64,000 bases of DNA. Source: Pseudomonas sp. MM211 (lineage in GTDB: Bacteria; Pseudomonadota; Gammaproteobacteria; Pseudomonadales; Pseudomonadaceae). Numbering within the stretch: the first letter of the stretch is position 1; the number at the start of each line of letters is the position of its first letter. The DNA lies in contig NZ_CP081942.1 of assembly GCF_020386635.1 (NCBI RefSeq), forward strand, positions 248,001 through 312,000. Reading direction: 5' to 3'. Position numbers and translations under genes: made by a program. The notes beneath the pieces are model-generated. The model was not told where the DNA came from, did not search any database, and worked only from the letters and a program-made list of their open reading frames with translations. This document shows, in pieces, positions 1-7,690 of the stretch.

Positions 1-2
1 CT

Positions 3-62
3 GAGGCCTGGCAGCTGCCGGAAATCCAGGCCGACATGACGATTTACAGGAGGGCGATGTGA
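3..62 (+). CDS. C-terminal end of a gene truncated by the window edge
   Basis: An open frame runs from the left edge and stops with TGA at 60-62, overlapping the GTG start of the next gene by four bases (GTGA). That overlap is typical of translationally coupled operon neighbours. Only about 19 codons are visible, ending in IYRRAM, so the product cannot be named. Because the next gene is an NrtR-type NAD regulator, an NAD-biosynthesis gene is a reasonable guess and no more. Confidence 0.5.
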   Translation, partial: EAWQLPEIQADMTIYRRAM

Positions 63-769
63 GTTCTGCGGAAGTACTGGCGAGTGTCGACCTGATCGCC
101 TTGCGCATGGATGCCGAGAGCCGGCAGCTGCACCTTTTGTTGCACCGCCGCGAGCGGGAGCCCTTCCTCGGGCAATGGGCGCTGCCAGGGGTGATCGTCA
201 ACGGCAGCACTCAGGATGCGAACCTGGAGGCCGCTGCCCACCGCGTACTGCGTGACAAGGCCCAGGTTGTGCCTCGGCACCTGGAACAGGTCGGCACCGA
301 GGGCAGCGCCAACCGTGATCCACGGGGCTGGTCGATGAGCACCTACTACCTGGCGCTGCTGGCCCCGGACACCGAAACGGCCGATGACGGCCTGCGTTTC
401 GTGCCGCTGGAAGAGGTGCTGGACGGGCGCATCGCCCTGCCCTTCGACCACGGGGATCTGGTGCGCCTCAGCCTGGAGCGCCTGGCGGGCAAATCGGTGT
501 ACACCAGCCTGCCCCTGTACCTCGCCCCGCCACGCTTCACCGTGCTCGACGCCCTGAATGCAGCCCAGGCCTGCCTGGGCACGACGATCAACAACACCTC
601 GCTGCGCAAACGTCTGGAGCGCATGAAGGAAGCCGGCTGGATTCGCGACACCGGGGAAAAGAACTTCCCGAAAATGGGCCGCCCCCAGCAGCTCTGGGAG
701 CTGACCGAGCAGGCCAACGGCGTGTTCGTGTTCGACCGCAGCCTGCTGGCGGAGCGCACAGGTATTTGA
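59..769 (+). CDS. nrtR: NrtR-type Nudix-related transcriptional regulator
   Basis: This 236-residue protein has an N-terminal Nudix fold (about 1-145) and a C-terminal winged-helix part (about 150-236). The helix-rich segment LRKRLERMKEAGWIRDTGE resembles a DNA-binding wing region. The Nudix box is degenerate: the expected REUXEEXGU core is replaced by a segment reading HRVLRDKAQVV, so the catalytic glutamates are missing. Loss of catalysis together with an HTH tail is the hallmark of NrtR, which senses ADP-ribose and represses NAD salvage genes. The GTG start is chosen because it overlaps the upstream stop codon and keeps the full Nudix domain. Function is inferred from family architecture; the targets are not visible here. 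Confidence 0.8.
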   Translation: MSSAEVLASVDLIALRMDAESRQLHLLLHRREREPFLGQWALPGVIVNGSTQDANLEAAAHRVLRDKAQVVPRHLEQVGTEGSANRDPRGWSMSTYYLALLAPDTETADDGLRFVPLEEVLDGRIALPFDHGDLVRLSLERLAGKSVYTSLPLYLAPPRFTVLDALNAAQACLGTTINNTSLRKRLERMKEAGWIRDTGEKNFPKMGRPQQLWELTEQANGVFVFDRSLLAERTGI

Positions 770-826
770 TCTCGCCGCTCGGAGCGACTCGAATGCTGCT
801 GATTATGAAGGGCAGCAGAGTAGCGT

Positions 827-937
827 AAGCGGACATCGGGCTCTGCTGATTTTGTGGGAGCGGCTTTAGCCGCGATTGTGCCTGTCTAGGCGTAAAGAGC
901 TCGCGGCTAAAGCCGCTCCCACGAGGGATGTCCGCTT
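827..937. repeat. REP-type palindromic intergenic repeat, copy A
   Basis: Nested inverted repeats form one long hairpin. The outer arms are AAGCGGACATC (827-837) and GATGTCCGCTT (927-937). The inner arms begin GTGGGAGCGGCTTTAGCCGC at 854 and their complement ends at 922. The core matches the common Pseudomonas REP sequence. A second copy with the same spacer lies at 35012-35095. The element sits between two convergent genes and may also act as a transcription barrier. Confidence 0.85.
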
Positions 938-958
938 TAATTTTTTAGCGTCTGCGGG

Positions 959-1390
959 CTACTGCCGCATGCCAATCGCCAGCCGATTGAAGGCGTTCAT
1001 CAGCGAGATGGCAAAGGTCAGGTCGCTTATCTGCGTATCGTCGAAATGCGCCTTGAGCGGCTCGAAGACCTCATCCGGCGCGTGAGTCTGCGCGATGTCG
1101 GTCAGCGACTCGGCCCAGGCCAACGCCGCCCGCTCGGCATCACTGAAGTGCGCGCTGATGCGCCAGCCGGCCAGGCTGTCCAGTTTGACCTGCGTGGTGC
1201 CACCCTGACGCAAAGCCTTGGCATGCATTTCCAGGCAGAAGGCGCAGCCGTTGATCTGCGAAATGCGCAGGTACACCAGCTCGATCAGTGGCAGGCCCAG
1301 GCTGCTGGCAGCCAGGGCGTTCTTGGTGGCCAGCAGGCCTTTGTAGGCGTCGGGTGAGAGCTGGCTGTAGGGCAGGCGCAAGGTGGTCAT
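959..1390 (-). CDS. AhpD-like / carboxymuconolactone decarboxylase family protein
   Basis: This 143-residue protein carries the alkylhydroperoxidase-D core, with a glutamate upstream and then NGCAFCLEMHAKALR, giving the CxxC plus histidine redox centre. Such proteins reduce peroxides or act as thiol reductants in the cytoplasm. The open frame extends 22 codons further upstream, but the start at 1390 has GGAG eight bases before ATG and begins with the family-like MTTLRLPY. It lies four bases after the azoreductase gene, so the two are surely cotranscribed with the GNAT gene ahead of them. The physiological substrate is unknown. Confidence 0.8.
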   Translation of the reverse strand: MTTLRLPYSQLSPDAYKGLLATKNALAASSLGLPLIELVYLRISQINGCAFCLEMHAKALRQGGTTQVKLDSLAGWRISAHFSDAERAALAWAESLTDIAQTHAPDEVFEPLKAHFDDTQISDLTFAISLMNAFNRLAIGMRQ

Positions 1391-1394
1391 GGCG

Positions 1395-2009
1395 TTATCT
1401 CCGTGGAGGGCTAGAGAAGAAATTTGTTGTTTTTTCCAACTGTGGCAGCACCGCATTCAGGGCTGCCTGCACCGACTCGGCGCCCAGGGCCATGCCCTGC
1501 TGGTGGACGAACTCGACCTGAGTGATACCCAGGGTGCTCAGCACATGACGCAGGTAGGCACTGAGAAAATCCGACTGACGCGCCTGCTCACCGTGATAGA
1601 AGCCGCCGGCACTCACCAGCACCAGAGTGGGCCGATCCTGCAGCAAACCGACTTTGCCCTGCGCCGAGGTGGTGAAACTGCGGTGGATTCTCAGCACGTA
1701 ATCGATCCACAGCTTGAGCGCGGCGGGCACGTTGAAGTTGTGCATCGGGGTGACGATGATCAGGCAGTCGCTGGCCTCCAGCTCGGCAATCAACACTTCG
1801 GAGCAGGCGAAGGCAGGATCATCGAAAGGTGCGGAGCCGGTCAGCGCCGATGCGTATTCGGCACTGACCGGTGGCAGCGGCTCACCAGCCAGATCGCGCT
1901 CGATCACCTCGGCACTTGGCCAGCGCCGCGCTATCAGTTGCCGCGCCATCTGGCTGCCGCTGGCCTCTTGCCGATGCGGACTGCACTCGAGCAACAGAAT
2001 ACGTTTCAT
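1395..2009 (-). CDS. azoR: FMN-dependent NADH-azoreductase
   Basis: This 204-residue flavodoxin-like quinone reductase has the first-strand phosphate loop with MKRILLLECSPH. It also has the FMN-contact motif of the family around residues 85-105 (TPMHNFNVPAALKLWIDYVLR) and a conserved SAGGFY segment. AzoR enzymes transfer two electrons from NADH through FMN to quinones or azo dyes. Its first codons overlap the GNAT stop (ATGA at 2006-2009), and it is followed by the AhpD-like gene. This suggests a small redox or electrophile-response operon. The paralogue number (azoR1, 2 or 3) cannot be assigned. Confidence 0.85.
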   Translation of the reverse strand: MKRILLLECSPHRQEASGSQMARQLIARRWPSAEVIERDLAGEPLPPVSAEYASALTGSAPFDDPAFACSEVLIAELEASDCLIIVTPMHNFNVPAALKLWIDYVLRIHRSFTTSAQGKVGLLQDRPTLVLVSAGGFYHGEQARQSDFLSAYLRHVLSTLGITQVEFVHQQGMALGAESVQAALNAVLPQLEKTTNFFSSPPRR

Positions 2010-2455
2010 GCGGCCTCCTCTGACAGCGGTTGAACGAAGTGCATGCCACGCGCCAGGAGGCCCTGGCGGTAATAGAATCGCTGGGCCAGGGCATTGCCCA
2101 GCGCGGTGTCCAGAACCAGGTAGGCATGGCCCGTACTGATGGCGTGCGCCCGCACCGCATCGATCAGCAACTGGCCGAGCCCACCACGCTGCTCGTCGGG
2201 CAGCGCAATCAGGTCATCGATATAGACGAAACGTCCGTAGAGGGTGTTTTCCTGCAGCCGATAGCCGGCCAGCGCAACGACCCGATCGCCTCGCCACGCG
2301 GCAAGCAGGCGATACCCTTGGCCAGCTTGACGCTGCACCTGACGCGCGAATGCATTGGCGTCGTTCAGGTGCGGCCGAAGCTCGCGCATGACAGAAAAGC
2401 AGGCCAGGCACTCGGCCTTGCCTTGCACGGTACGAAGGGTGACAGGTCGAGACAT
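2006..2455 (-). CDS. GNAT family N-acetyltransferase
   Basis: This 149-residue GNAT fold has an acetyl-CoA loop around residues 87-97 (DEQRGGLGQLLIDAV, a variant of the Q/RxxGxG/A motif). The second half of the fold follows, with FYYRQGL near the C-terminus. The ATG at 2455 is preceded by GAGG at suitable spacing. It is the first gene of a three-gene operon with azoR and the AhpD-like gene, four-base overlapped with azoR. The acceptor substrate is unknown. Confidence 0.8.
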   Translation of the reverse strand: MSRPVTLRTVQGKAECLACFSVMRELRPHLNDANAFARQVQRQAGQGYRLLAAWRGDRVVALAGYRLQENTLYGRFVYIDDLIALPDEQRGGLGQLLIDAVRAHAISTGHAYLVLDTALGNALAQRFYYRQGLLARGMHFVQPLSEEAA

Positions 2456-2551
2456 GCTGGCGTCCTCTGCATCAGATGGACGCTACCTTAAAGACAGCTT
2501 GGCCCTACCCATAGAGCCAAGACCGGTAAAAATCATTGATCCATCAGCGGA

Positions 2552-2971
2552 TCATTCGCCCTGGCGCATGGGCATCCGGTCGATGGTGGCGAAGATTTTC
2601 TGCAAGTCCGCATCGGCGCCTTCCTGGATCTTCTTGCCGCCGTCCTTGCCGACCAGAATGATCTGCGGCCGCTCGCTACCTGCATCCAGCGCCAACAACA
2701 GGCGTTTGGTGGCGATGGCATCCAGGGGCTGATCGTTACGCTGGCCCTGTTTGCCAACCACGGTGTAGAGCACCATGTCGCGCTCGACGAAGGCTTCGCG
2801 GTTGGCGGGTTGCGCCAAGGCTTCACGCACCCGAACGAGCAACGGATCGCTGGCATCGTCGGCGAGAAGGATCAACGGGCGGGTTTTCCAGAGTTCGGCT
2901 TGTAGCGGGTTGTCTGCAGCGTGGCCAGTGATGGCGAGTGCCGAGAGCAGTGCAGCCAGAATGGCTTTCAT
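2552..2971 (-). CDS. Secreted DUF4174 protein
   Basis: The protein is 139 residues with a cleavable signal peptide (MKAILAALLSALAITGHA) and a mature part with a thioredoxin-like look: PLILLADDASDPLLVRVREAL, then PQIILVGKDGGKK. This fits the DUF4174 family of small periplasmic proteins of unknown function. The start at 2971 is chosen over a longer frame because AAAGGAGG lies just upstream and the signal peptide begins there. It is a stand-alone minus-strand gene downstream of speA. Confidence 0.75.
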   Translation of the reverse strand: MKAILAALLSALAITGHAADNPLQAELWKTRPLILLADDASDPLLVRVREALAQPANREAFVERDMVLYTVVGKQGQRNDQPLDAIATKRLLLALDAGSERPQIILVGKDGGKKIQEGADADLQKIFATIDRMPMRQGE

Positions 2972-3109
2972 CGCGACGCCTCCTTTACAGGTGATCGGAA
3001 TACAAGCGGCAGACGGCTGGATTGGTGACCACAAGGCCACCTCCGCAGAACGGCTGCCATCGCATCGCTCGCAAGCGAGCGCCTACAATTTCGCAACCTA
3101 TCCGATCCC

Positions 3110-3158
3110 GTAGGAGCCGGCTTGCCGGCGATTTAGTCGCCATCAAGCCGGCCTGCAG
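3110..3158. repeat. REP-type repeat between DUF4174 gene and speA
   Basis: GTAGGAGCCGGCTTGCCGGC at 3110 is the well-known Pseudomonas REP core. Its complementary arm CAAGCCGGC at 3144-3152 pairs with GCCGGCTTG at 3116-3124. Two short flanking palindromes built on CTCGCAAGCGAG lie at about 3066-3085 and 3169-3183. The cluster lies after the speA stop codon, where it may also attenuate transcription. Confidence 0.7.
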
Positions 3159-3201
3159 AACAGTCATCACTCGCAAGCGAGTCCTGACCAATCACCGGTT
3201 C

Positions 3202-5115
3202 TCAGTACGACAGGTACGAAGAACGCGTCAGGCCCAGACGCAAGGCGTCGAGGTACTGGGTACGCTCGCGCACGGTAATCTTGGCGCTAGCGACCTTGTC
3301 GCGATAGTGAGTCATCAGCTCCTCGGGCGACAGGTGCACGTAGCGCAGCATGTCCTCGATGGTGTCGTGGGTTTCGATGCCGGCGTGGTAAACGCTGCCG
3401 TCCTGGTTCTGGTAGATGTTCACCGAATCGGTGTCACCGAACAGGTTATGCATGTCGCCGAGAATTTCCTGATACGCACCGACCAGAAAGATACCCAGCA
3501 CGTAATCCTCACCATCGCGCAGTTCATGCACCGGCAGGCTGGTTTCGATGGACTGCTCGTCCACGTACTGGTTGATCTTGCCATCCGAGTCGCAGGTCAG
3601 ATCCTGCAGCACGGCGCGGCGCAACGGCTCTTCGTCCAGGCGATTGAGCGGCAGGATCGGCAGAATCTGGCCGATTGCCCAGGTGTCCGGCAGGCTCTGG
3701 AATACCGAGAAGTTGCAGATGTACTTGTCGGCGAGCTTGTCGTTGAGCTCGTCGAGCACCTGGCGGTGCGAACGCTGACGCGCCTTCAACTGGTTGTACA
3801 GACGGCGGCAGATGGAGAAGTAGCACTGCTCGGCGAGGGCCTTCTGCGGCAGGTCGAGCTTGCCGGCAGAATATTGCGCAGCCACTTCGCTGACGTAGTG
3901 AGTGGCGCGCCAGTAGCTTTCGGCGACCATTTCCGGATCGCTGTCACCGAGCAGGTCGATCAGCACCTGCAGCACTTCCGGCTGCTCGACGCTGCGGTCG
4001 ATTTCCGGCACCTCGTCGTTGTGGCGCTCGACATCGGTCACCTGCACCAGCAGCACCGCGTGATGCGCAGTCATTGCCCGGCCGCTCTCGGAGAAGATGT
4101 GCGGATGGGGGATTTCCTGGCGATCGCAGAACTCTTTGAGCATGTCGACTACCGCATCGGCGTAGTCTTCCATGTCGTAGTTGATGGAGCTGGCGTTGCG
4201 CGAGTGGGTACCGTCGTAGTCCACACCCAGGCCGCCGCCGACATCGATATGATCGACCGGCAGGCCGAGCGCGCGCAGCTCGCCGTAATAACGGATGGCT
4301 TCACGGAAGCCCTTGCGGTAGTCGGCGATGTTGGCGATCTGCGAGCCCATATGGAAGTGCAGCAGGCGGATGCCCTGATCCAGGCCAGCCTGGCGGAAGC
4401 GCTCGACCACCGACAGCAGCTGCGCTGCAGACAGGCCGAACTTGGACTTCTCACCGCCGGTATCAGCCCACTTCGAGGATGCCAGGGACGATAGACGCAC
4501 ACGCAGACCGATCTGCGGCGCTACCTTGAGTTCAGCGGCCTCCTCGATCACCAGGGCGACTTCCGATTCCTTCTCGATAACGATGAATACGTTGTGGCCG
4601 AGCTTCTGCCCGATCAGCGCCAGGCGGATGAACTCGCGATCTTTGTAACCGTTGCAGACGATGGTGCCGCCCTTCGGTGCCAACGCCAGTACCGCCAGCA
4701 GTTCTGGCTTGGAACCGGCTTCAAGGCCGATAGAGACGTTCTGCGTCGCGATGATGTTTTCCACCACCGCTTCCTGCTGGTTGACCTTGATCGGGTACAG
4801 CGCGGTGTAGCGGTTGTTGTATTCCAAACGCGCGATGCTGGCGTCGAAGGCGCCGGTCAGCTTACGCACACGATCCTGCAGGATGTCCGGAAAACGCACC
4901 AGCAATGGCAGCGACAGACCGCTCTGGCGCAACTCTTCGACCTGCTCGTGGAGGTCGATGGGCGTGCTGCCCGGCCCGTTGGGGCGAACCTCGACACGGC
5001 CGGCCTCATTGATCGAGAAATAACCCGCGCCCCAATGGCGAATGCCATAGACGCTGCGGCTGTCGGCCACCGTCCATTGGCTCCCATCGTCCTTGCGTGT
5101 ACGTCGTGCGGCCAT
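3202..5115 (-). CDS. speA: Biosynthetic arginine decarboxylase
   Basis: This 637-residue PLP enzyme converts arginine to agmatine, the first step of putrescine synthesis. Visible landmarks are the PLP lysine in YPIKVNQ (K110), HFHMGSQ, the glycine-rich [11 protein letters not shown] phosphate-binding segment, and FSESGRAM. The length matches the SpeA family (about 630-660), not the smaller ornithine decarboxylases. It starts at ATG 5115 with AGGGAGACC upstream. It is followed by sui1 on its 5' side, the same order I recall from P. aeruginosa (speA, sui1, Nudix, DUF2333, gcbA). Confidence 0.95.
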   Translation of the reverse strand: MAARRTRKDDGSQWTVADSRSVYGIRHWGAGYFSINEAGRVEVRPNGPGSTPIDLHEQVEELRQSGLSLPLLVRFPDILQDRVRKLTGAFDASIARLEYNNRYTALYPIKVNQQEAVVENIIATQNVSIGLEAGSKPELLAVLALAPKGGTIVCNGYKDREFIRLALIGQKLGHNVFIVIEKESEVALVIEEAAELKVAPQIGLRVRLSSLASSKWADTGGEKSKFGLSAAQLLSVVERFRQAGLDQGIRLLHFHMGSQIANIADYRKGFREAIRYYGELRALGLPVDHIDVGGGLGVDYDGTHSRNASSINYDMEDYADAVVDMLKEFCDRQEIPHPHIFSESGRAMTAHHAVLLVQVTDVERHNDEVPEIDRSVEQPEVLQVLIDLLGDSDPEMVAESYWRATHYVSEVAAQYSAGKLDLPQKALAEQCYFSICRRLYNQLKARQRSHRQVLDELNDKLADKYICNFSVFQSLPDTWAIGQILPILPLNRLDEEPLRRAVLQDLTCDSDGKINQYVDEQSIETSLPVHELRDGEDYVLGIFLVGAYQEILGDMHNLFGDTDSVNIYQNQDGSVYHAGIETHDTIEDMLRYVHLSPEELMTHYRDKVASAKITVRERTQYLDALRLGLTRSSYLSY

Positions 5116-5186
5116 TGAGGTCTCCCTTGTTGCAAATGGGCTGATGCTGTCGAAAGAGTCGAGCGAGCATAAAGCCTGAAAATGAC

Positions 5187-5217
5187 GAATGCTCGGCAGT
5201 GGACTGGCCGAGCATTC
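5187..5217 (-). terminator. Hairpin terminator after sui1
   Basis: A ten-base perfect stem (GAATGCTCGG at 5187-5196 with CCGAGCATTC at 5208-5217) follows the sui1 stop codon. On the minus strand a T-rich stretch comes a few bases later. It would separate sui1 transcription from speA, whose start is at 5115. Confidence 0.6.
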
Positions 5218-5232
5218 GGTAAGTTTAGAAAG

Positions 5233-5604
5233 TTAGCCGCCGGACTTCTTCGCCTTGAAGCCACGCTTGAGCAGTTCGGCGAGCAGTAATTCCACGTGGT
5301 CGCCCTGAATCTCGATCACCCCATCTTTCAGGGAGCCACCGCAGCCGCAACGCTTCTTCAGCACCGACGCCAGCTCCTTGAGCGGCTCTTCGGCCAGCGG
5401 CACGCCGCTGATGGTGGTCACCGTCTTGCCGCCACGGCCTTTGGTCTCGCGGCGTACCCGGGCAATACCATCGCCTTCCGGGATCGCCGTACGCGAGCAG
5501 GTGCAGGCATCCACTGGCTGCCCACAATCCGGACAATGCCGGCCGGCGTCAGTGGAATAGACCAGGCCACCGAGCCCAGCGAACGAAGAGGTTTTATTGG
5601 CCAC
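5233..5604 (-). CDS. yciH: SUI1/eIF1-like translation factor (YciH family)
   Basis: The protein is 123 residues. The N-terminal zinc-ribbon-like part has CPDCGQPVDACTC. The SUI1 fold follows, with RRETKGRGGKTVTTISG and the conserved CGCGGSLKDGVIEIQGDH block. Bacterial YciH resembles eukaryotic eIF1 and is thought to influence initiation fidelity on the 30S subunit. It is minus strand, between speA and a Nudix gene, and ends in a hairpin terminator. Confidence 0.9.
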   Translation of the reverse strand: MANKTSSFAGLGGLVYSTDAGRHCPDCGQPVDACTCSRTAIPEGDGIARVRRETKGRGGKTVTTISGVPLAEEPLKELASVLKKRCGCGGSLKDGVIEIQGDHVELLLAELLKRGFKAKKSGG

Positions 5605-5743
5605 CGCATTTTTCCTCAGTGGATTGGCGAAGCGGCGCAGTGTAACGACAAAGCCGCCCCGTGCTAAGAACCGAAATGCGCCACAGGCTGATGGATTGGC
5701 GACCCGCGCTCAATCAGTCGCGCGAGCCGCCCTGATCACGCGT

Positions 5744-6280
5744 CTATCGATTGGCCAGATAGTGCTGCAAGGCTTGCAACGAGTCGGGGCAGTAAGGTTT
5801 GCTCTGCGTATCGAGCAATGCGGCCTGCACCGTGACGAAACGGGCCTCCAGCACCTCCTCAGGCTGCAGTACCAAGGGCGCATCGGATACCGCCGAGAAC
5901 ACGGCGCACCACAAGCGATTGTCCGGCTGCTCGAAGAAGAATCGCCCTTCATCACGCAGCACCGCATCACGGATACCCAGCTCTTCTGCCAGCTCGCGCT
6001 CGGCCGACTGCTCATAACTCTCGCCGGACGCGACCATGCCGCCAGCCGCCACATCCCAATAACCGGGATACACCGCCTTGCTCAGGGTACGTCGATGCAC
6101 GCAGAGCTCACCGACCGAATTGAACAGCAGGATAAAGGTGCCGCGGCCGATCAGGCCGCGATTGCGCAGTTCGGCGCGAGGGAGCGCGCCCAGCAGCTGA
6201 TCCTGCTCGTCGACCCAGGCGATCAGCTCGGCATCCGAGGCGGCGCGATGCGCCACCTCGGCTTCGGCGATAGCCACCAA
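5744..6280 (-). CDS. Nudix hydrolase (YfcD-like)
   Basis: This 178-residue protein has a complete Nudix box, GGMVASGESYEQSAERELAEELGI (about residues 80-103; GX5EX7REUXEEXGU satisfied). The N-terminal block, AWVDEQDQLLGALPRAELRNRGLIGRGTFILL, is typical of the isopentenyl-isomerase-like/YfcD subgroup. The substrate is not known. Its start is one base from the stop of the DUF2333 gene, so the two are cotranscribed. Confidence 0.85.
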   Translation of the reverse strand: MVAIAEAEVAHRAASDAELIAWVDEQDQLLGALPRAELRNRGLIGRGTFILLFNSVGELCVHRRTLSKAVYPGYWDVAAGGMVASGESYEQSAERELAEELGIRDAVLRDEGRFFFEQPDNRLWCAVFSAVSDAPLVLQPEEVLEARFVTVQAALLDTQSKPYCPDSLQALQHYLANR

Positions 6281-7348
6281 TCAACCTTGGGAGAGCAGTT
6301 GGCGCAGATCGATCACCGCGGCGTTGGCACGCGAGATGTAGTTGGCCATCACCAGCGAGTGGTTGGCGAGGATGCCGTAGCCACTGCCATTGAGCACCAT
6401 CGGGCTCCACAGCGTGGCTTGGGCCGCCTCCAGCTCGCGGATGATCTGCCGAACGCTGACGGTCGCGTTCTTCTTCGCCAGCACGTCGGCAAAATCTACC
6501 TCGATGGCACGCAGCAGGTGCGACAGCGCCCAGGCCTGACCCCGTGCCTCGTAGAACACGTTGTCGATCTGCAGCCATGGCGTTTCGTAGGTGCGCTCAG
6601 TCACCTCGGGCACCTGACCTTCCGCCAATTGAGTGGTCTCGGTGATTTCGGTGTTCAGGCGCACCTGGCCAACGCTGGCCGACAGCCGCTGTGACAGCGA
6701 GCCGAGACGGGTGGCGACATCGCCGAACCAGTTGTTCAGGTTATCGGCACGGGTGTAGAAACGCGCGCCACCCTGCCCCGGCTCGGACAGACGAGCCAGG
6801 TAGCGATCCAGAGAGTTGATGCCGTCACGGTATTCCGATTCGGCAGCAGGCAGCGCCCAGCTACGGTGATCGAAGTTGAAGCGCGGCTCGGCGCGGGCCA
6901 GGTCGCCATCTTCGGTGGACTGCGACTGGGAACGCGCGAAGTCCTTGCGCAGCGCACGGGAGAAGTCACGCACCTGCACCAGCACGCCGTATTCCCAGCT
7001 CGGCATGTTGTCGAGCCACAGGCCCGGCGGAGCCAGGTCGTTGGACAGGAAACCGCCCGGCTTGTCGAGCAGGGTCTCGGCGACCTGCTTGAGCGTTTCC
7101 ACCGAGGTATAACCGTCGACCACCTGGCGCTGACTGCTTTCGGCTGCAGCCTGCACACGTTGCTGCACCGGGAACATGTCCGGTTCCTGGCTCCAATACC
7201 AGCCGACGATCAGCGCTATAAGCAGGTAGGCACCCAGCAAACCGATGACCAGGCCACCAAGCCGGCCGCCGACGCGACGGCGTGATCCAGCGGTAGCGCC
7301 ATCGTTGGCACTGTGCGTACCCGAGGTGCGGTTCTTCCAATCAAGCAT
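6281..7348 (-). CDS. DUF2333 inner-membrane protein
   Basis: The 355-residue protein has a short basic cytoplasmic tail, one membrane segment at about 31-52 (GLVIGLLGAYLLIALIVGWYW) and a large periplasmic domain. The periplasmic domain is helical, with QVVDGYTSVETLKQVAETLL and several conserved tryptophans. It fits DUF2333, a proteobacterial family of unknown role. It is the first gene of a minus-strand pair with the Nudix gene and is divergent from gcbA across a 342-base gap. Confidence 0.8.
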   Translation of the reverse strand: MLDWKNRTSGTHSANDGATAGSRRRVGGRLGGLVIGLLGAYLLIALIVGWYWSQEPDMFPVQQRVQAAAESSQRQVVDGYTSVETLKQVAETLLDKPGGFLSNDLAPPGLWLDNMPSWEYGVLVQVRDFSRALRKDFARSQSQSTEDGDLARAEPRFNFDHRSWALPAAESEYRDGINSLDRYLARLSEPGQGGARFYTRADNLNNWFGDVATRLGSLSQRLSASVGQVRLNTEITETTQLAEGQVPEVTERTYETPWLQIDNVFYEARGQAWALSHLLRAIEVDFADVLAKKNATVSVRQIIRELEAAQATLWSPMVLNGSGYGILANHSLVMANYISRANAAVIDLRQLLSQG

Positions 7349-7690
7349 GGCGATTATCCTTTGATCTGCAACATATCAGAGCTTCGACCACAGGCCGAAA
7401 GGAGGGTTGCGCTAATACTTGCGACCCAACGAGCTCACGAGCAAGCCTACGCTGTTCACTATAAGGGAAGGCTGTTGCGCTGCGCAGCGTCACAACCTGT
7501 TCACGACGTGACAACGCGCCAGGAACCATCAACATGTCAATCGATCGGCATAAAGCTGCCGAGCGCATATGTCCTCGCGTGCGGGGCGATTCACAGCATT
7601 AATGCCAAAGGAATGGCAAAATAATCACCCAGTGATAGCATGGCGCCATCACTCGGTAGCGATTCGCCGCCCCATGCAGATTAAAGGCCC
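7349..7690. other. 342-base divergent intergenic region
   Basis: The gap separates the DUF2333 gene from gcbA and must hold both promoters. It is more AT-rich than the flanks. It contains imperfect inverted repeats such as GTTCACGACGTGAC near 7498-7511. No convincing gene or named operator was recognised. Confidence 0.4.

Noticed and set aside
7313..7624. 103-codon open frame between the DUF2333 gene and gcbA
   Set aside because: It overlaps the DUF2333 start region on the other strand, has no ribosome site and no recognisable composition.
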